64,000 nt of DNA from Pontibacter lucknowensis (GCF_900156415.1 NZ_FTNM01000003.1:62001-126000); one strand, 5' to 3'; numbered from the stretch's first letter, positions 7,828 to 16,515 are shown. Notes: generated from the letters alone by a model not told the origin. A program made the numbers and translations.

Positions 7828-9527
7828 GGCTGCTTGACTGGATTGTACTGCTCGGTACGCTGGGCTTTATTGTGAGCTACGGCGTCTGGAAAACCCGCGG
7901 AAGCAAGGATATTGAAGGCTACCTCAAAGGCGACAACAGCATGAAATGGTGGACCATCGGTTTGTCTATCATGGCGACCCAAGCCAGTGCTATTACTTTC
8001 CTTTCCACGCCTGGCCAGGCCTATGAGGATGGTATGCGCTTCGTGCAGTTTTACTTCGGACTCCCGATCGCGATGGTCATCATTTCGATCACGGTCATCC
8101 CGATTTTTTACCGGCTCAAGGTATACACTGCCTACGAGTACCTCGAGAGCCGCTTCGATCTGAAAACCCGCTCTTTGGCTGCCCTGCTCTTTCTGGTGCA
8201 GCGCGGACTGGCGGCCGGCATCACTATCTATGCGCCGGCGATCATTTTGTCCACTATCCTGGGCTGGAACCTGACGGCAACCAATCTGCTGATCGGCATA
8301 CTGGTGATCATCTATACTGTGTCGGGCGGCACCAAGGCGGTGAGCGTGACACAGAAACAGCAGATGGCCGTGATGATGGGCGGCATGCTGGTGGCAGGTT
8401 TTATGGTGGTGCGCTACCTGCCCGAGAGCGTGTCCTTCGGCGATGCCGTGGCTGTAGCCGGTAAGATGGGCAAAATGAATGTGGTGGATTTCTCCTTCGA
8501 CTGGAACGACCGCTACAACTTCTGGTCAGGGATGACGGGCGGACTGTTTCTAGCCCTTTCCTACTTCGGTACCGACCAGAGCCAGGTGGCTCGTTATCTG
8601 GGTGGCAAATCGGTAGGGGAGAGTCGGTTGGGTTTGCTGTTCAACGGTTTGCTCAAAATCCCGATGCAGTTTATCATCCTGTTTATCGGCGTAATGGTGT
8701 TTGTATTCTACCAGTTCAACCAGCCACCGCTTTTCTTCAACGAAGCCGCTAAAGACAAGGTATACGCCACCGAGTTTGCCCCGGAAATGGAGGTGCTTGA
8801 AGAACAACACACCACGCTGTTCAACCAAAAGCAGGAAGCAGTGCACGGTCTGGTTGCCGCCCTGCGAACTGATGACGAGACGGCCATTGCCGCTGCCCAG
8901 GCTGAGGTGCAAGGTATAACCGATGCCTCCAAAGCGGTGCGTAATGATGCAAAAGCACTTATTGCCAAGGCTACGCCTGATGCCGAGACCAAAGACACAG
9001 ACTACGTGTTCATTTCCTTTGTGATGAAATACCTGCCGGCCGGTCTGGTAGGCTTGCTGTTGGCTGTGATCTTTTCAGCGGCCATGTCATCCACGGCATC
9101 GGAACTCAATGCGCTGGCCTCCACAACGGTAGTGGATATCTACAAACGATCTGTCAAAAAGGAGAAAGATAATTTCCACTACCTGCGGGCATCCCGTGTT
9201 TTCACCGCAGCCTGGGGTACGTTGGCGATTATTTTCGCGACCTATGCCTCCCTGCTCGACAACCTGATACAGGCTGTCAACATCATCGGCTCCATCTTCT
9301 ATGGCACTATACTGGGCATCTTCCTGGTGGCCTTCTATGTGAAGTACATCAAAGGACACGCCGTGTTTATTGCCGCGCTGCTAGCTGAAGCAGTAGTGCT
9401 GTACTGCCACTTCTACACTGACATTGCCTTCCTGTGGTTCAACGTGATCGGCTGTGTAGCAGTAGTGGTATTCGGAGCGATCCTTCAGTTTTTCATAGGG
9501 CAGAAAGATGAGAGGTTGTATGCTTAG
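7824..9527 (+). CDS. sodium:solute symporter (SSS family)
   Basis: This 567-residue protein has about 13 membrane segments and SSS-family signatures: YTVSGGTKAVSVTQ (about residues 163-176), YFGTDQSQVARYL (about 247-259) and SAAMSSTASELNALAS (about 418-433). The start at ATG 7824 is fixed by the overlap with the small upstream protein; a longer frame from 7743 reads through that gene. A hydrophilic, Ala/Glu-rich segment of about 90 residues (305-393), probably coiled-coil, is inserted between two membrane helices. The substrate is unknown; co-location with the PIG-L deacetylase suggests a sugar-like solute. Confidence 0.9.
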   Translation: MRLLDWIVLLGTLGFIVSYGVWKTRGSKDIEGYLKGDNSMKWWTIGLSIMATQASAITFLSTPGQAYEDGMRFVQFYFGLPIAMVIISITVIPIFYRLKVYTAYEYLESRFDLKTRSLAALLFLVQRGLAAGITIYAPAIILSTILGWNLTATNLLIGILVIIYTVSGGTKAVSVTQKQQMAVMMGGMLVAGFMVVRYLPESVSFGDAVAVAGKMGKMNVVDFSFDWNDRYNFWSGMTGGLFLALSYFGTDQSQVARYLGGKSVGESRLGLLFNGLLKIPMQFIILFIGVMVFVFYQFNQPPLFFNEAAKDKVYATEFAPEMEVLEEQHTTLFNQKQEAVHGLVAALRTDDETAIAAAQAEVQGITDASKAVRNDAKALIAKATPDAETKDTDYVFISFVMKYLPAGLVGLLLAVIFSAAMSSTASELNALASTTVVDIYKRSVKKEKDNFHYLRASRVFTAAWGTLAIIFATYASLLDNLIQAVNIIGSIFYGTILGIFLVAFYVKYIKGHAVFIAALLAEAVVLYCHFYTDIAFLWFNVIGCVAVVVFGAILQFFIGQKDERLYA

Positions 9528-9544
9528 CAGTTGAGTTGCTAATA

Positions 9545-9592
9545 GCGCGAGCGAAGACGACCCGAATTAAGTATGGGATCCTCAGCTCGCGC
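9545..9592. terminator. long-loop hairpin between convergent genes
   Basis: GCGCGAGC (9545-9552) and GCTCGCGC (9585-9592) form a perfect 8-bp stem with a 32-nt loop, between the convergent symporter and methyltransferase genes. There is no T-run, so intrinsic termination is uncertain. Confidence 0.4.
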
Positions 9593-9599
9593 CATTGGA

Positions 9600-10517
9600 C
9601 TAATATCGCGGCTTCTGCCCCGCCACAATATAAACCAGACTACCGCCTGCCGAAACATACTCTTCGTTCAGCAGCCGTTGCTTAAGCGCAATCTTGTTGT
9701 AAAGCAGCCGCTGCCAGTAGGCGTCAAACTTGTCTTTATCGCCACCACCCGCCATGAAGTAATTCAGGTTATCCTGGTAGTCGTAGCCCATGGAGTCGGA
9801 GTCGATCCATTGCAGCATCTGCTCTACGCGCAGCATTTTCTCCTGCGTGTCGTAAGGCGGGATGATCGAGAGGGCTTTGTCGGAGATCCATACTTTGATG
9901 TTCTCGAGACCTGCCTTCAGGTATAGGTCAGGTATAACGTCGCCGAGTGAGTTGAAGCCCTCACCGAGTCGCTTTTTGCCTTTCTCAATGCGCAGCTTTA
10001 TCTCCAGCACTTCGAGGGTGCTTTCCACGTCAAAATCCGTTTCGCCGTAGCGGTCGAACATCAGGTTAGGCACGAGGTTGTTGGGCTCCAGCGCCAGCAC
10101 CCAGCCGCCCGGCTTCGTAATCCGGATCATCTCGTCGATCACCTGCCTCGGATCCTTCACATGGATCAGCAAGGTTTGGCAGAGGGTAATGTCAGCCAGG
10201 TTATCAGGTAGGGGAATATTGGAGGCGTTGCCCACCCGGAAGTCGTAAGAGATGTCGTTGTGCAGGTAGATGCTCTGGGCTTTCTGCTTGGCCTCCTCAA
10301 TGTACTCCGGCTCAAAATCGACGCCGTATACCTTGGCGCCCGGTGGCATGTGCCGCGAGAACATAAAGCCCATCATGCCTTTTCCACAACCGATATCCAC
10401 CAGCGAGCCGGTATAGTCCAGGTGCAGACGATGGGCCAGCAGCTCCAAGTAGTCGTCGTTCCACCAGTACTCACGGGCCGGGCCTAAGTGATCTTCTGAA
10501 TGTTTTTTCTCTTCCAA
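9600..10517 (-). CDS. class I SAM-dependent methyltransferase
   Basis: This 305-residue cytosolic protein has a Rossmann methyltransferase core. Motif I is VDIGCGKGMMG (about residues 40-50), the acidic strand 2 is YGVDFEPEYIEEA, and motif IV lies near ADITLCQTLLIHV, followed by the usual post-motif ITKPGGWVLALEPN. The C-terminal ~120 residues are helical and may form the substrate lid. The nearest relatives are UbiE/Methyltransf_11-type enzymes acting on small molecules. The start MEEKKHSEDH has a CAGGTATA copy just upstream. Confidence 0.85.
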   Translation of the reverse strand: MEEKKHSEDHLGPAREYWWNDDYLELLAHRLHLDYTGSLVDIGCGKGMMGFMFSRHMPPGAKVYGVDFEPEYIEEAKQKAQSIYLHNDISYDFRVGNASNIPLPDNLADITLCQTLLIHVKDPRQVIDEMIRITKPGGWVLALEPNNLVPNLMFDRYGETDFDVESTLEVLEIKLRIEKGKKRLGEGFNSLGDVIPDLYLKAGLENIKVWISDKALSIIPPYDTQEKMLRVEQMLQWIDSDSMGYDYQDNLNYFMAGGGDKDKFDAYWQRLLYNKIALKQRLLNEEYVSAGGSLVYIVAGQKPRY

Positions 10518-10536
10518 CAGGTATAATTTAACAGGT

Positions 10537-10573
10537 AATAAAAAGGAAAGCCCCTGCCAGAGCAGAGGCTTTC
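10537..10573 (-). terminator. terminator of the DUF2911 gene
   Basis: On the minus strand AAAGCCTCTGC pairs with GCAGGGGCTTT across a 4-nt loop (one mismatch) and is followed by CCTTTTTATT. It lies 25 nt past the stop codon of the DUF2911 gene. Confidence 0.8.
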
Positions 10574-10597
10574 GGTAGTGAGTAGGCAGCTAGGCGC

Positions 10598-11479
10598 TTA
10601 CTTCATTTTCTTCCACTCGGCTATGGCTTTTTCATTCATACGCACATAGTCGGCATTGTTTTCCTTCTGGGCCAGTGCCATTGACTGCTCAGCTGTTTTC
10701 ACTGCGCCCTTATAGTCTTTCATCTTTGCCTGGATTTTGGCCTGCGTGTGCAGGTGCCAGAACTTCGGGTCGTTGGCATTGGCTTTTTTCATCCACTCCA
10801 GCGCCTGTTTCAGGTCTTTGTCATTATCATAGTAGTAGCTGGCAGCTTGCGCGTACAAACCAACCGGTACTTCTTTACCGTTTACAACACGCTCCTGGAT
10901 CTGGGCCATTACCTTGCTGTCCACGTCGGTTTCGATGGTGAATCTAGCAATCGTTTTGTCCCACAGAATCTCCAGATCAGCGCTGTTCGCTTTCAGGTTA
11001 GCAAAGTTGATTGTGAAGGTCTCAATTGTTCTTGGGTTCGTCTGTGGCTTTATAGTAAAGCGTGCCTGATCTTCCTCCTGCTTGTAAGCCTGTCCGCCAT
11101 CACCCCAGTGTTTGGTGTTTTTGTGGATGATGATTGTCCACTCGTTCTGATTTGGAATGGTATAAAGTGCGTACTCACCAGCCGGAATCTTGTTGCCCTG
11201 GATGGTCACATCTTCGCCGAACGTAATTTTAGTAGCAGCATTAGCACCCGTGCGCCACAGTTTACCGTAAGGCACCACGTCGCCTCCATAAATAGAACGG
11301 CCTTTCATAGAAGGGCGGGAGTATTCTACTTTAATATCCGAAAGACCAACTTTCTGAGTCACAGTGGCCATCGGGCTAGCGGCCGGCATGGCAATGCCTT
11401 GTTGTTGGGCCTGAACGGTTACGGCTGTACCGCCAACAAGCGCAGCAGACAGCAGCATGCTGAATAAAATCTTTTTCAT
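10598..11479 (-). CDS. exported DUF2911 protein with C-terminal TPR-like helices
   Basis: This 293-residue protein has a signal peptide (MKKILFSMLLSAALVGGTAVTVQA). The central domain has the DUF2911 pattern: VEYSRPSMKGRSIYG, PYGKLWRTGANAATKI, IPAGEYALYTIP and WTIIIHKNTKHWG. The last ~90 residues are helical pairs resembling TPRs (ALEWMKKANANDPKFWHL). DUF2911 proteins are common, abundant exported proteins of Bacteroidota with no established enzymatic role. It is monocistronic with a strong terminator. Confidence 0.88.
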   Translation of the reverse strand: MKKILFSMLLSAALVGGTAVTVQAQQQGIAMPAASPMATVTQKVGLSDIKVEYSRPSMKGRSIYGGDVVPYGKLWRTGANAATKITFGEDVTIQGNKIPAGEYALYTIPNQNEWTIIIHKNTKHWGDGGQAYKQEEDQARFTIKPQTNPRTIETFTINFANLKANSADLEILWDKTIARFTIETDVDSKVMAQIQERVVNGKEVPVGLYAQAASYYYDNDKDLKQALEWMKKANANDPKFWHLHTQAKIQAKMKDYKGAVKTAEQSMALAQKENNADYVRMNEKAIAEWKKMK

Positions 11480-11578
11480 GGTTTTATATTTGAATATGAA
11501 GGTTTGCGACTCGAAAATAGTGAAAAATGCTGATTATTCCCCTTAACCGTATCTTTCAGAATAAGTTTTGGTGTTTTG

Positions 11579-12103
11579 TTAAAAACTTCGCCCTACACTG
11601 AAGCCAAAGCGGGGAATGAAAGCAGGTCCTGGCGACTTGGTGTTACTTTCTGTGGAAAGAAAGGGTGTAAAGCCAACCCGCACCACAAGTCCTCCGGTTG
11701 GGTTCTGATACCGAAAACCGATGCGGCTGAAGTACATATTGCGCAGCAGGTCAGGCTCGTTGGTGAAGCGGCGGGTATAGCCCAGCCCGAATTCAAAGTG
11801 CTTCTGAAAACGCCCGATCATGCCCAGGGCTTCTACCGGCACAACCGGATAAAAGCCTGGTTCCTCTGCAGAGAAGAAGGTATTGCTGGCTATGCCTATC
11901 CTGAAAGCTGCCTTCAACATGGACTTCTGGTACACGATGCGGTCAAAATTAGCGGACAGCAGGTCGCCGTTACCCCCCAGTTCAGCATACACTGCATTGC
12001 GCGCCCTGAAAGTGTCACGGAAGTTCTGAGCCGAAGCTGTTAGACTGATCAGCAGTAAGAAGCAGAAGAGAAAGCCTCGGGTGAAAGCGCTGGTTAAGTG
12101 CAT
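11579..12103 (-). CDS. outer-membrane beta-barrel protein, small
   Basis: The protein has 174 residues, with a signal peptide ending near LTASAQ and alternating aromatic/polar strands (FEFGLGYTRRF, FSRIGFRYQN, LVVRVGFTPFL) ending in a C-terminal Phe. These features point to a small 8-stranded outer-membrane barrel or surface-exposed barrel-like protein. No binding or catalytic motif is visible. It is separated from the ABC exporter by a repeat-rich gap. Confidence 0.65.
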   Translation of the reverse strand: MHLTSAFTRGFLFCFLLLISLTASAQNFRDTFRARNAVYAELGGNGDLLSANFDRIVYQKSMLKAAFRIGIASNTFFSAEEPGFYPVVPVEALGMIGRFQKHFEFGLGYTRRFTNEPDLLRNMYFSRIGFRYQNPTGGLVVRVGFTPFLSTESNTKSPGPAFIPRFGFSVGRSF

Positions 12104-12185
12104 AAAAAGGTTTAGGGGCGACTAATGCAGGTATAGATAATTTACACTTCGCAAATTAGTGATTAATTAGGATATATGAATGTAT

Positions 12186-12222
12186 GAATCAGGATTTACA
12201 GGATTTGAAGATGTTCAGGATT
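12186..12222 (+). repeat. half-copy of the AATCCTGTAAATCC dispersed repeat
   Basis: GAATCAGGATTTACAGGATT followed by a degenerate second CAGGATT. It is the same family that flanks the GxxExxY gene at 31.1-31.6 kb, but present here as one arm only. Confidence 0.75.
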
Positions 12223-12260
12223 GACAATGTTTGAATGTTAAATGCTTTGTATGGATAGGT

Positions 12261-12419
12261 CGCGACCCAATGCCATCAACTTAAGCTTTTTTCTGTCATT
12301 TCGAACGCTAGTGAGAAATCTGAAATGATGCCATTGCTCTAATTTAATCCAGATCTCTCCATACTGTCGAGATGACAGGTTCGGTATAGCGTTTCTTAAG
12401 TTGACAACATTGGGTCGCG
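12261..12419. repeat. nested inverted-repeat element
   Basis: The outer arms (12261-12285 and 12395-12419) match 22 of 25 bases as inverted copies, starting CGCGACCCAATG. Inner arms (12295-12322 and 12349-12377) are inverted copies of the GTCATTTCGA...GAGAAATCTG family. No gene lies inside. The organisation resembles REPIN-like paired hairpins. Confidence 0.8.
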
Positions 12420-12443
12420 GCCCTGCCTTTACAGAAGATTGAA

Positions 12444-12480
12444 ATAAAAGAGCCCTGTCAGTTCTACACCAACAGGGCTC
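12444..12480 (-). terminator. terminator of the ABC exporter gene
   Basis: On the minus strand GAGCCCTGTT and AACAGGGCTC-type arms (12450-12458 with 12471-12480) form a stem followed by TTTTATTTC, 22 nt after the ABC exporter stop codon. Confidence 0.8.
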
Positions 12481-12502
12481 CTATACCTGATAGATTCAAA
12501 TC

Positions 12503-14323
12503 TTAACTCATTTCAAACTGCAGCCTGAGCAAATTCGCATAGATACCATTGTCATTAAGCGACAGTACTTCGTGCGAGCCTTCCTCTACAATTTCCCCAC
12601 CATCAATTACCAGAATCTTGTCCACTTTGCGGATAGTAGCCAGGCGGTGCGCGATCACGATGGTCGTACGGTTCTTCATCAACTCATCCATGGCCTGCTG
12701 CACCAAATGCTCTGACTCTGAGTCGAGGGAACTGGTCGCTTCGTCGAGCACGAGGATAGCCGGGTTTTTCAGGATAGCACGGGCAATGGCCACTCGCTGA
12801 CGCTGACCGCCAGAAAGTTTGATGCCGCGCTCGCCTACCAGCGTATCAAGTCCTTCCGGGAAAGACGAGATAAAGTCGTATGCATTGGCTTTGCGGGCTG
12901 CTGCTATGATTTCTTCTTCGGTAGCCTCCGGACGGCCATAGGCAATGTTCTCACGGATAGAGCCACCGAAGAGCAGCACTTCCTGCGGCACGATGCCCAC
13001 ATTGGCGCGAAGCTCTGTCAGGCTCATCCGGCGGATGTCCTGTCCATCGACAGTGATGCTGCCCTGGCTCACGTCATATAGTCGAAGCAAGAGCTGTACA
13101 ATAGTAGACTTGCCGGCACCACTCGGGCCCACCAGCGCGATCTTCTCACCGGAGTTGATGCTGAAGCTGATGTCGCGGAGCACCTGAATGTCCGGTCGGG
13201 TAGGGTAAGAGAAGGCCACCTGGTTGTAGCTGATATCGCCACGTACGCGCCTGATCTCGCTCAGCGGACGCAGGCTCTTATCGGTTGGCTCTTCAGTCTC
13301 AGCCAGTATTTCCTGTATGCGCTCCGTTGCACCCAGGGCCGACTGGATCTTACCGTAAAGTTCACCCAGACCACCCACGGAGGCGCCGATAAACACGGTA
13401 TAAATGATAAAGGAGATCAACTCGCCAATGGTCAGGTCGCCGTTCTGCACCAGGGTGGCACCATACCAGATCACGAGGATGATACCGCCAAACAGACCCA
13501 CGATCACAAAGGAGATAAAAGCACCCCGATAGTTTGCCGCCGAAAGGGCAGCCTTTACAGCTTTGCCAAGCGAATGTTGGTAACGACCAATCTCAAAGTT
13601 TTCGTTTGTATAAGCCTTCACGGTGTTGATCGCCTGCAGGGTTTCCTCCACGATGACGTTCGTATTGGCCAGTTCGTCCTGTGTTTTCTTGGAGAGACTC
13701 TTGATCTTGCGTCCGAAAACCAGCGTGAGTGCCACCAGCACCGGGAAGGTCGCGAGCATGAACATGGACAGCTTAATCGATGTCCAAAGGATGATGATGA
13801 TACCTACCAACAGCGTCGTGATCTGGCGGAAAAGCTCGGCCAGCGTGATGGACATAGCATCCTGTACCTGCGCCACGTCCGTGGTGATGCGGCTGGTGAT
13901 TTCGCCTACGCGTCTTTTTTCATAAAACGGGATCGGCAGCATCATGAACTTGCTGTAGAGGTCTCGACGGATGTCGGCCACGGCGTTTTCGCTTACCTGC
14001 GCAAAAAAGTATACCCGGAAAAAAGAGAAAATGCCCTGCGCCAGAATCACGGCGAACAGGCCAAGGGCAATCATGTCGATGTCTTCGAGGAACCAGTCGG
14101 CGTTGCCGGTGGAGGAGTCAACCAGCTTGCCGGTAAGCAGCGGGAAGATCATGAAAGTCAGGCTGGAGAGCACCAGGAAGCCCAGACCGACCAGGAATTT
14201 AAACTTGTAGGGTAGTACGTAGCTAAAGATCCTGATGCCGCGACGAAAGCTATCTTTGCTGATCTTCTTTCTGCCTTCTTTCTCCTGCGTGCCGTCGTTT
14301 AGCCCGATTCCGCGTTTTGCCAT
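12503..14323 (-). CDS. ABC transporter, fused permease and ATPase (MsbA-like exporter)
   Basis: This 606-residue half-transporter has six membrane helices in the N-terminal ~320 residues, then a nucleotide-binding domain with GPSGAGKST (Walker A, about residue 397), LSGGQRQRVAIARA (signature) and ILVLDEATSSLDSE (Walker B). The family works as a homodimer in the inner membrane and exports lipids, lipopeptides or drugs. The substrate cannot be chosen from sequence. It is monocistronic, with a clear terminator downstream and a 650-bp repeat-rich gap upstream. Confidence 0.9.
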   Translation of the reverse strand: MAKRGIGLNDGTQEKEGRKKISKDSFRRGIRIFSYVLPYKFKFLVGLGFLVLSSLTFMIFPLLTGKLVDSSTGNADWFLEDIDMIALGLFAVILAQGIFSFFRVYFFAQVSENAVADIRRDLYSKFMMLPIPFYEKRRVGEITSRITTDVAQVQDAMSITLAELFRQITTLLVGIIIILWTSIKLSMFMLATFPVLVALTLVFGRKIKSLSKKTQDELANTNVIVEETLQAINTVKAYTNENFEIGRYQHSLGKAVKAALSAANYRGAFISFVIVGLFGGIILVIWYGATLVQNGDLTIGELISFIIYTVFIGASVGGLGELYGKIQSALGATERIQEILAETEEPTDKSLRPLSEIRRVRGDISYNQVAFSYPTRPDIQVLRDISFSINSGEKIALVGPSGAGKSTIVQLLLRLYDVSQGSITVDGQDIRRMSLTELRANVGIVPQEVLLFGGSIRENIAYGRPEATEEEIIAAARKANAYDFISSFPEGLDTLVGERGIKLSGGQRQRVAIARAILKNPAILVLDEATSSLDSESEHLVQQAMDELMKNRTTIVIAHRLATIRKVDKILVIDGGEIVEEGSHEVLSLNDNGIYANLLRLQFEMS

Positions 14324-14633
14324 TAATGAAATCTATACTTAATAATATGTGCCAACCACAGGTATGACTGCGCCGGCCCGGGAATGTGCAGGTATAACAG
14401 CTGATGCGTGCTAAAAATGCCACATACCCGAAAAATCTTACAAAGGTAAGTAAAGTATGGGATATAGCGGCTCTATTTGCGTTATGACAGTTATCATTAA
14501 TCTAATTCTGGGCATATCATCCTGTGAGTATAGTGGTAGTGCAACTTGTGGATGTGTATGGAGTAAGTTTTCTATTGGCATAGCAGTGGCTGTAGGTATA
14601 GCAGCCTGACTTGTTTCATAGCTTCGCCTATGC

Positions 14634-14735
14634 GGCGGGCACTCACTTTTTTCCTTGATGAAAAAAGTAGGCAAAAAAATCAAGACGCTCCAAACTCGCT
14701 GAACGCTCAAACAGTGGAGCGTCGCAACGCGCACA
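14634..14735 (+). repeat. structured dispersed element, copy 1
   Basis: Hairpin 1 pairs ACTTTTTTC (14645-14653) with GAAAAAAGT (14660-14668). Its loop CTTGAT (14654-14659) is complementary to ATCAAG (14679-14684), a potential pseudoknot. Hairpin 2 pairs ACGCTCCA (14685-14692) with TGGAGCGT (14715-14722) around a conserved loop containing AACTCGCTGA and CGCTCAAAC. Copy 2 at 36334-36430 keeps all three pairings with different bases. Confidence 0.85.
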
Positions 14736-14841
14736 TGGCACTGCTGCTTGTGTCATAGCCACCGTGCGAGTTAGTCTTCTAATGCGTGCCAGTGGTACGT
14801 AATGGTAATTACAAAACTTATAACTGGGAATTGACAGATAT

Positions 14842-14887
14842 AGAAAAGTCCCCCTTTGAAGGGGGCAGGGGGATGACAATCGTGCAC
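14842..14887 (+). repeat. G-rich repeat block, copy 1
   Basis: AGTCCCCCTTTGAAGGGGGC followed by AGGGGGATGACAATCGT. It contains a CCCCCTT/AAGGGGG hairpin. Close copies are at 36546-36588, 37591-37646 and 38551-38615. Confidence 0.85.
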
Positions 14888-14975
14888 AAAAAAATCACTC
14901 TCGGGCTGAGATTCCACTCTGAAGGTAGGCCCCTCTGCAAAGAGAGGGGCAGGTTGATCGTTCACTCAGACATTA

Positions 14976-16463
14976 TCAATCCTGTAAATCCATGGGGGTA
15001 GGGAGGCTTTTAAATCCTGAAAATCCTGATTCAAACGATATTGCCCATAGACCCACAAACGTCAAAAACCCGTTCAATATCAATACTTCAAAACCGAAGG
15101 TATAGCCGTTGAACCACTCGGCGGAGTTGGCGCTGATGAGGTAGGTGAGCATGGGAGCAACCAGGCAGATGGCCGGCACGAAGCGGTCGCGGACCTGGCG
15201 GCGGGTGTAGAGGCCGAAGGTATAGAGCCCCAGCAGCGGCCCGTAGGTATAGCCCGCCACTTGCAGTAGCGTCGAGATCAGGCTTTGGCTGTTAATTTCA
15301 TTTACTGCTAAGATCACAAGCATCATCACAACCGAAAAGCCAATGTGCACGATGTAGCGCAAACGCACCCGCTCGTGTTCGTTGCGCTCTTTAAAGTTGA
15401 GGAAGTCCACGCAAAAAGAGGTGGTGAGCGAGGTGAGGGCGGAGTCGGCGGAGGCGTAGGCGATGGCGATGATGCCCAGAATAAAAGCGATGCCTACCAC
15501 AGCCGGGAAGTGGTTTAGTGCCAGGAAAGGGAATACATCGTCGCCACGTGCAGGGAGGTCTATACCTTTAGCGGAGGCGTACAGGTATAGCAGCGCACCC
15601 AGCGAAAGGAACATGACATTCACGACTACCAATATCACGCTGAACCAGAACATGTTCTTTTGCGCCTCGCCGATATTTTTGCAGCTCAGGTTCTTCTGCA
15701 TCATATCCTGGTCGAGTCCCGTCATCACGATTGTGATAAAAGCGCCTGAGAAGAATTGCTTCAGAAAATAGGTGTTCTCCTTGTACTCCCAGTTAAACAC
15801 ATTGCCGTACTCACTGGCTGATATCGTGTCGACCATCCCCTGAAAGCCCAGGTTCAGTTCATCCGAAACCACCCAGATGCTTACCCCAACCGCCAGTAAC
15901 ATGGCCGTGGTCTGGAAAGTGTCAGTCCAGATGATGGTCTTCATGCCACCCCTAAAGGTATAGGCCCAGATCAGCAGAATCGTAATACCCACCGTCACCG
16001 CGAAAGGAATGCCCATCTCATCAAACACTGCCAGTTGCAGCACGCTGGCCACCAGAAAGAGGCGTATGGCAGCCCCCAAGGTGCGCGAAAGGAGAAAGAA
16101 GCCTGCCCCGGTTTTATAGGACCAGAAGCCAAAGCGTTGGTCCAGGTAGGTATAGATGGAAACCAGGTTGAGGCGGTAGTAGAGCGGCAATAGCACCGTA
16201 GCGATGACCACATAGCCTGCCAGGTAGCCCAAGACGAGTTGCATGTAGGTGAACTGCAGGTCGCGCACCATGCCCGGCACCGAGACAAAAGTTACGCCTG
16301 AGAGCGTCGCGCCGATCATCCCGAAAGCCACAACATACCAGGGCGATTTGCGGTTGGCCAGAAAAAAGGTGTCGGAATCAGTGCTCTTGCCCGTCAGGAA
16401 AGAGATCAGGATCAGGATGCCGAAATAGCCGATGATCAGGCTGAGGATAAGCGTTGCAGACAT
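14976..16463 (-). CDS. sodium:solute symporter (SSS family), C-terminus encoded by a repeat
   Basis: This 495-residue inner-membrane symporter has about 13 helices and SSS features such as AYTFRGGMKTIIWTDTFQ and VTGLDQDMMQKNL-type segments (about residues 178-252). It probably couples solute uptake to sodium; the substrate is unknown. The last 18 residues (ESGFSGFKSLPTPMDLQD) and the stop codon are encoded by a copy of the AATCCTGTAAATCC repeat at 14977-15036, so the natural C-terminus has been replaced or extended. The start MSATLILSLIIGYF fits a first membrane helix. The MBL hydrolase lies 52 bp upstream on the same strand. Confidence 0.9.
   Translation of the reverse strand: MSATLILSLIIGYFGILILISFLTGKSTDSDTFFLANRKSPWYVVAFGMIGATLSGVTFVSVPGMVRDLQFTYMQLVLGYLAGYVVIATVLLPLYYRLNLVSIYTYLDQRFGFWSYKTGAGFFLLSRTLGAAIRLFLVASVLQLAVFDEMGIPFAVTVGITILLIWAYTFRGGMKTIIWTDTFQTTAMLLAVGVSIWVVSDELNLGFQGMVDTISASEYGNVFNWEYKENTYFLKQFFSGAFITIVMTGLDQDMMQKNLSCKNIGEAQKNMFWFSVILVVVNVMFLSLGALLYLYASAKGIDLPARGDDVFPFLALNHFPAVVGIAFILGIIAIAYASADSALTSLTTSFCVDFLNFKERNEHERVRLRYIVHIGFSVVMMLVILAVNEINSQSLISTLLQVAGYTYGPLLGLYTFGLYTRRQVRDRFVPAICLVAPMLTYLISANSAEWFNGYTFGFEVLILNGFLTFVGLWAISFESGFSGFKSLPTPMDLQD
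14977..15036. repeat. AATCCTGTAAATCC repeat copy inside the symporter 3' end
   Basis: AATCCTGTAAATCC, GGGGGTAGGG and AATCCTGAAAATCCTGATTC modules in the family order. Read on the minus strand, they supply the last 18 codons and the stop of the symporter. Confidence 0.8.
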
Positions 16464-16515
16464 GTGGGTTGCCGTCGTGAGGCTGCAAATATAGCACAGC
16501 CAGCCGATTTTCGGG

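Larger units (their letters stand above)
14324..14975. other. repeat-rich intergenic region
   Basis: No gene is supported here. The right half holds the structured repeat (14634-14735), a G-rich repeat block (14842-14887) and further repeat modules running into the end of the symporter gene. In the left half a minus-strand TACCTTTG (14441-14448) could be the exporter's -7 box. Open frames on both strands are artefacts of the repeats. Confidence 0.7.

Noticed and set aside
12186..12419. Possible CRISPR array because of short repeated units
   Set aside because: Units are inverted, differ in length and have no regular spacers or cas genes nearby.
14438..14965. Several small open frames on both strands in this gap
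   Set aside because: They coincide with the structured and G-rich repeats, have no start context and change between repeat copies.
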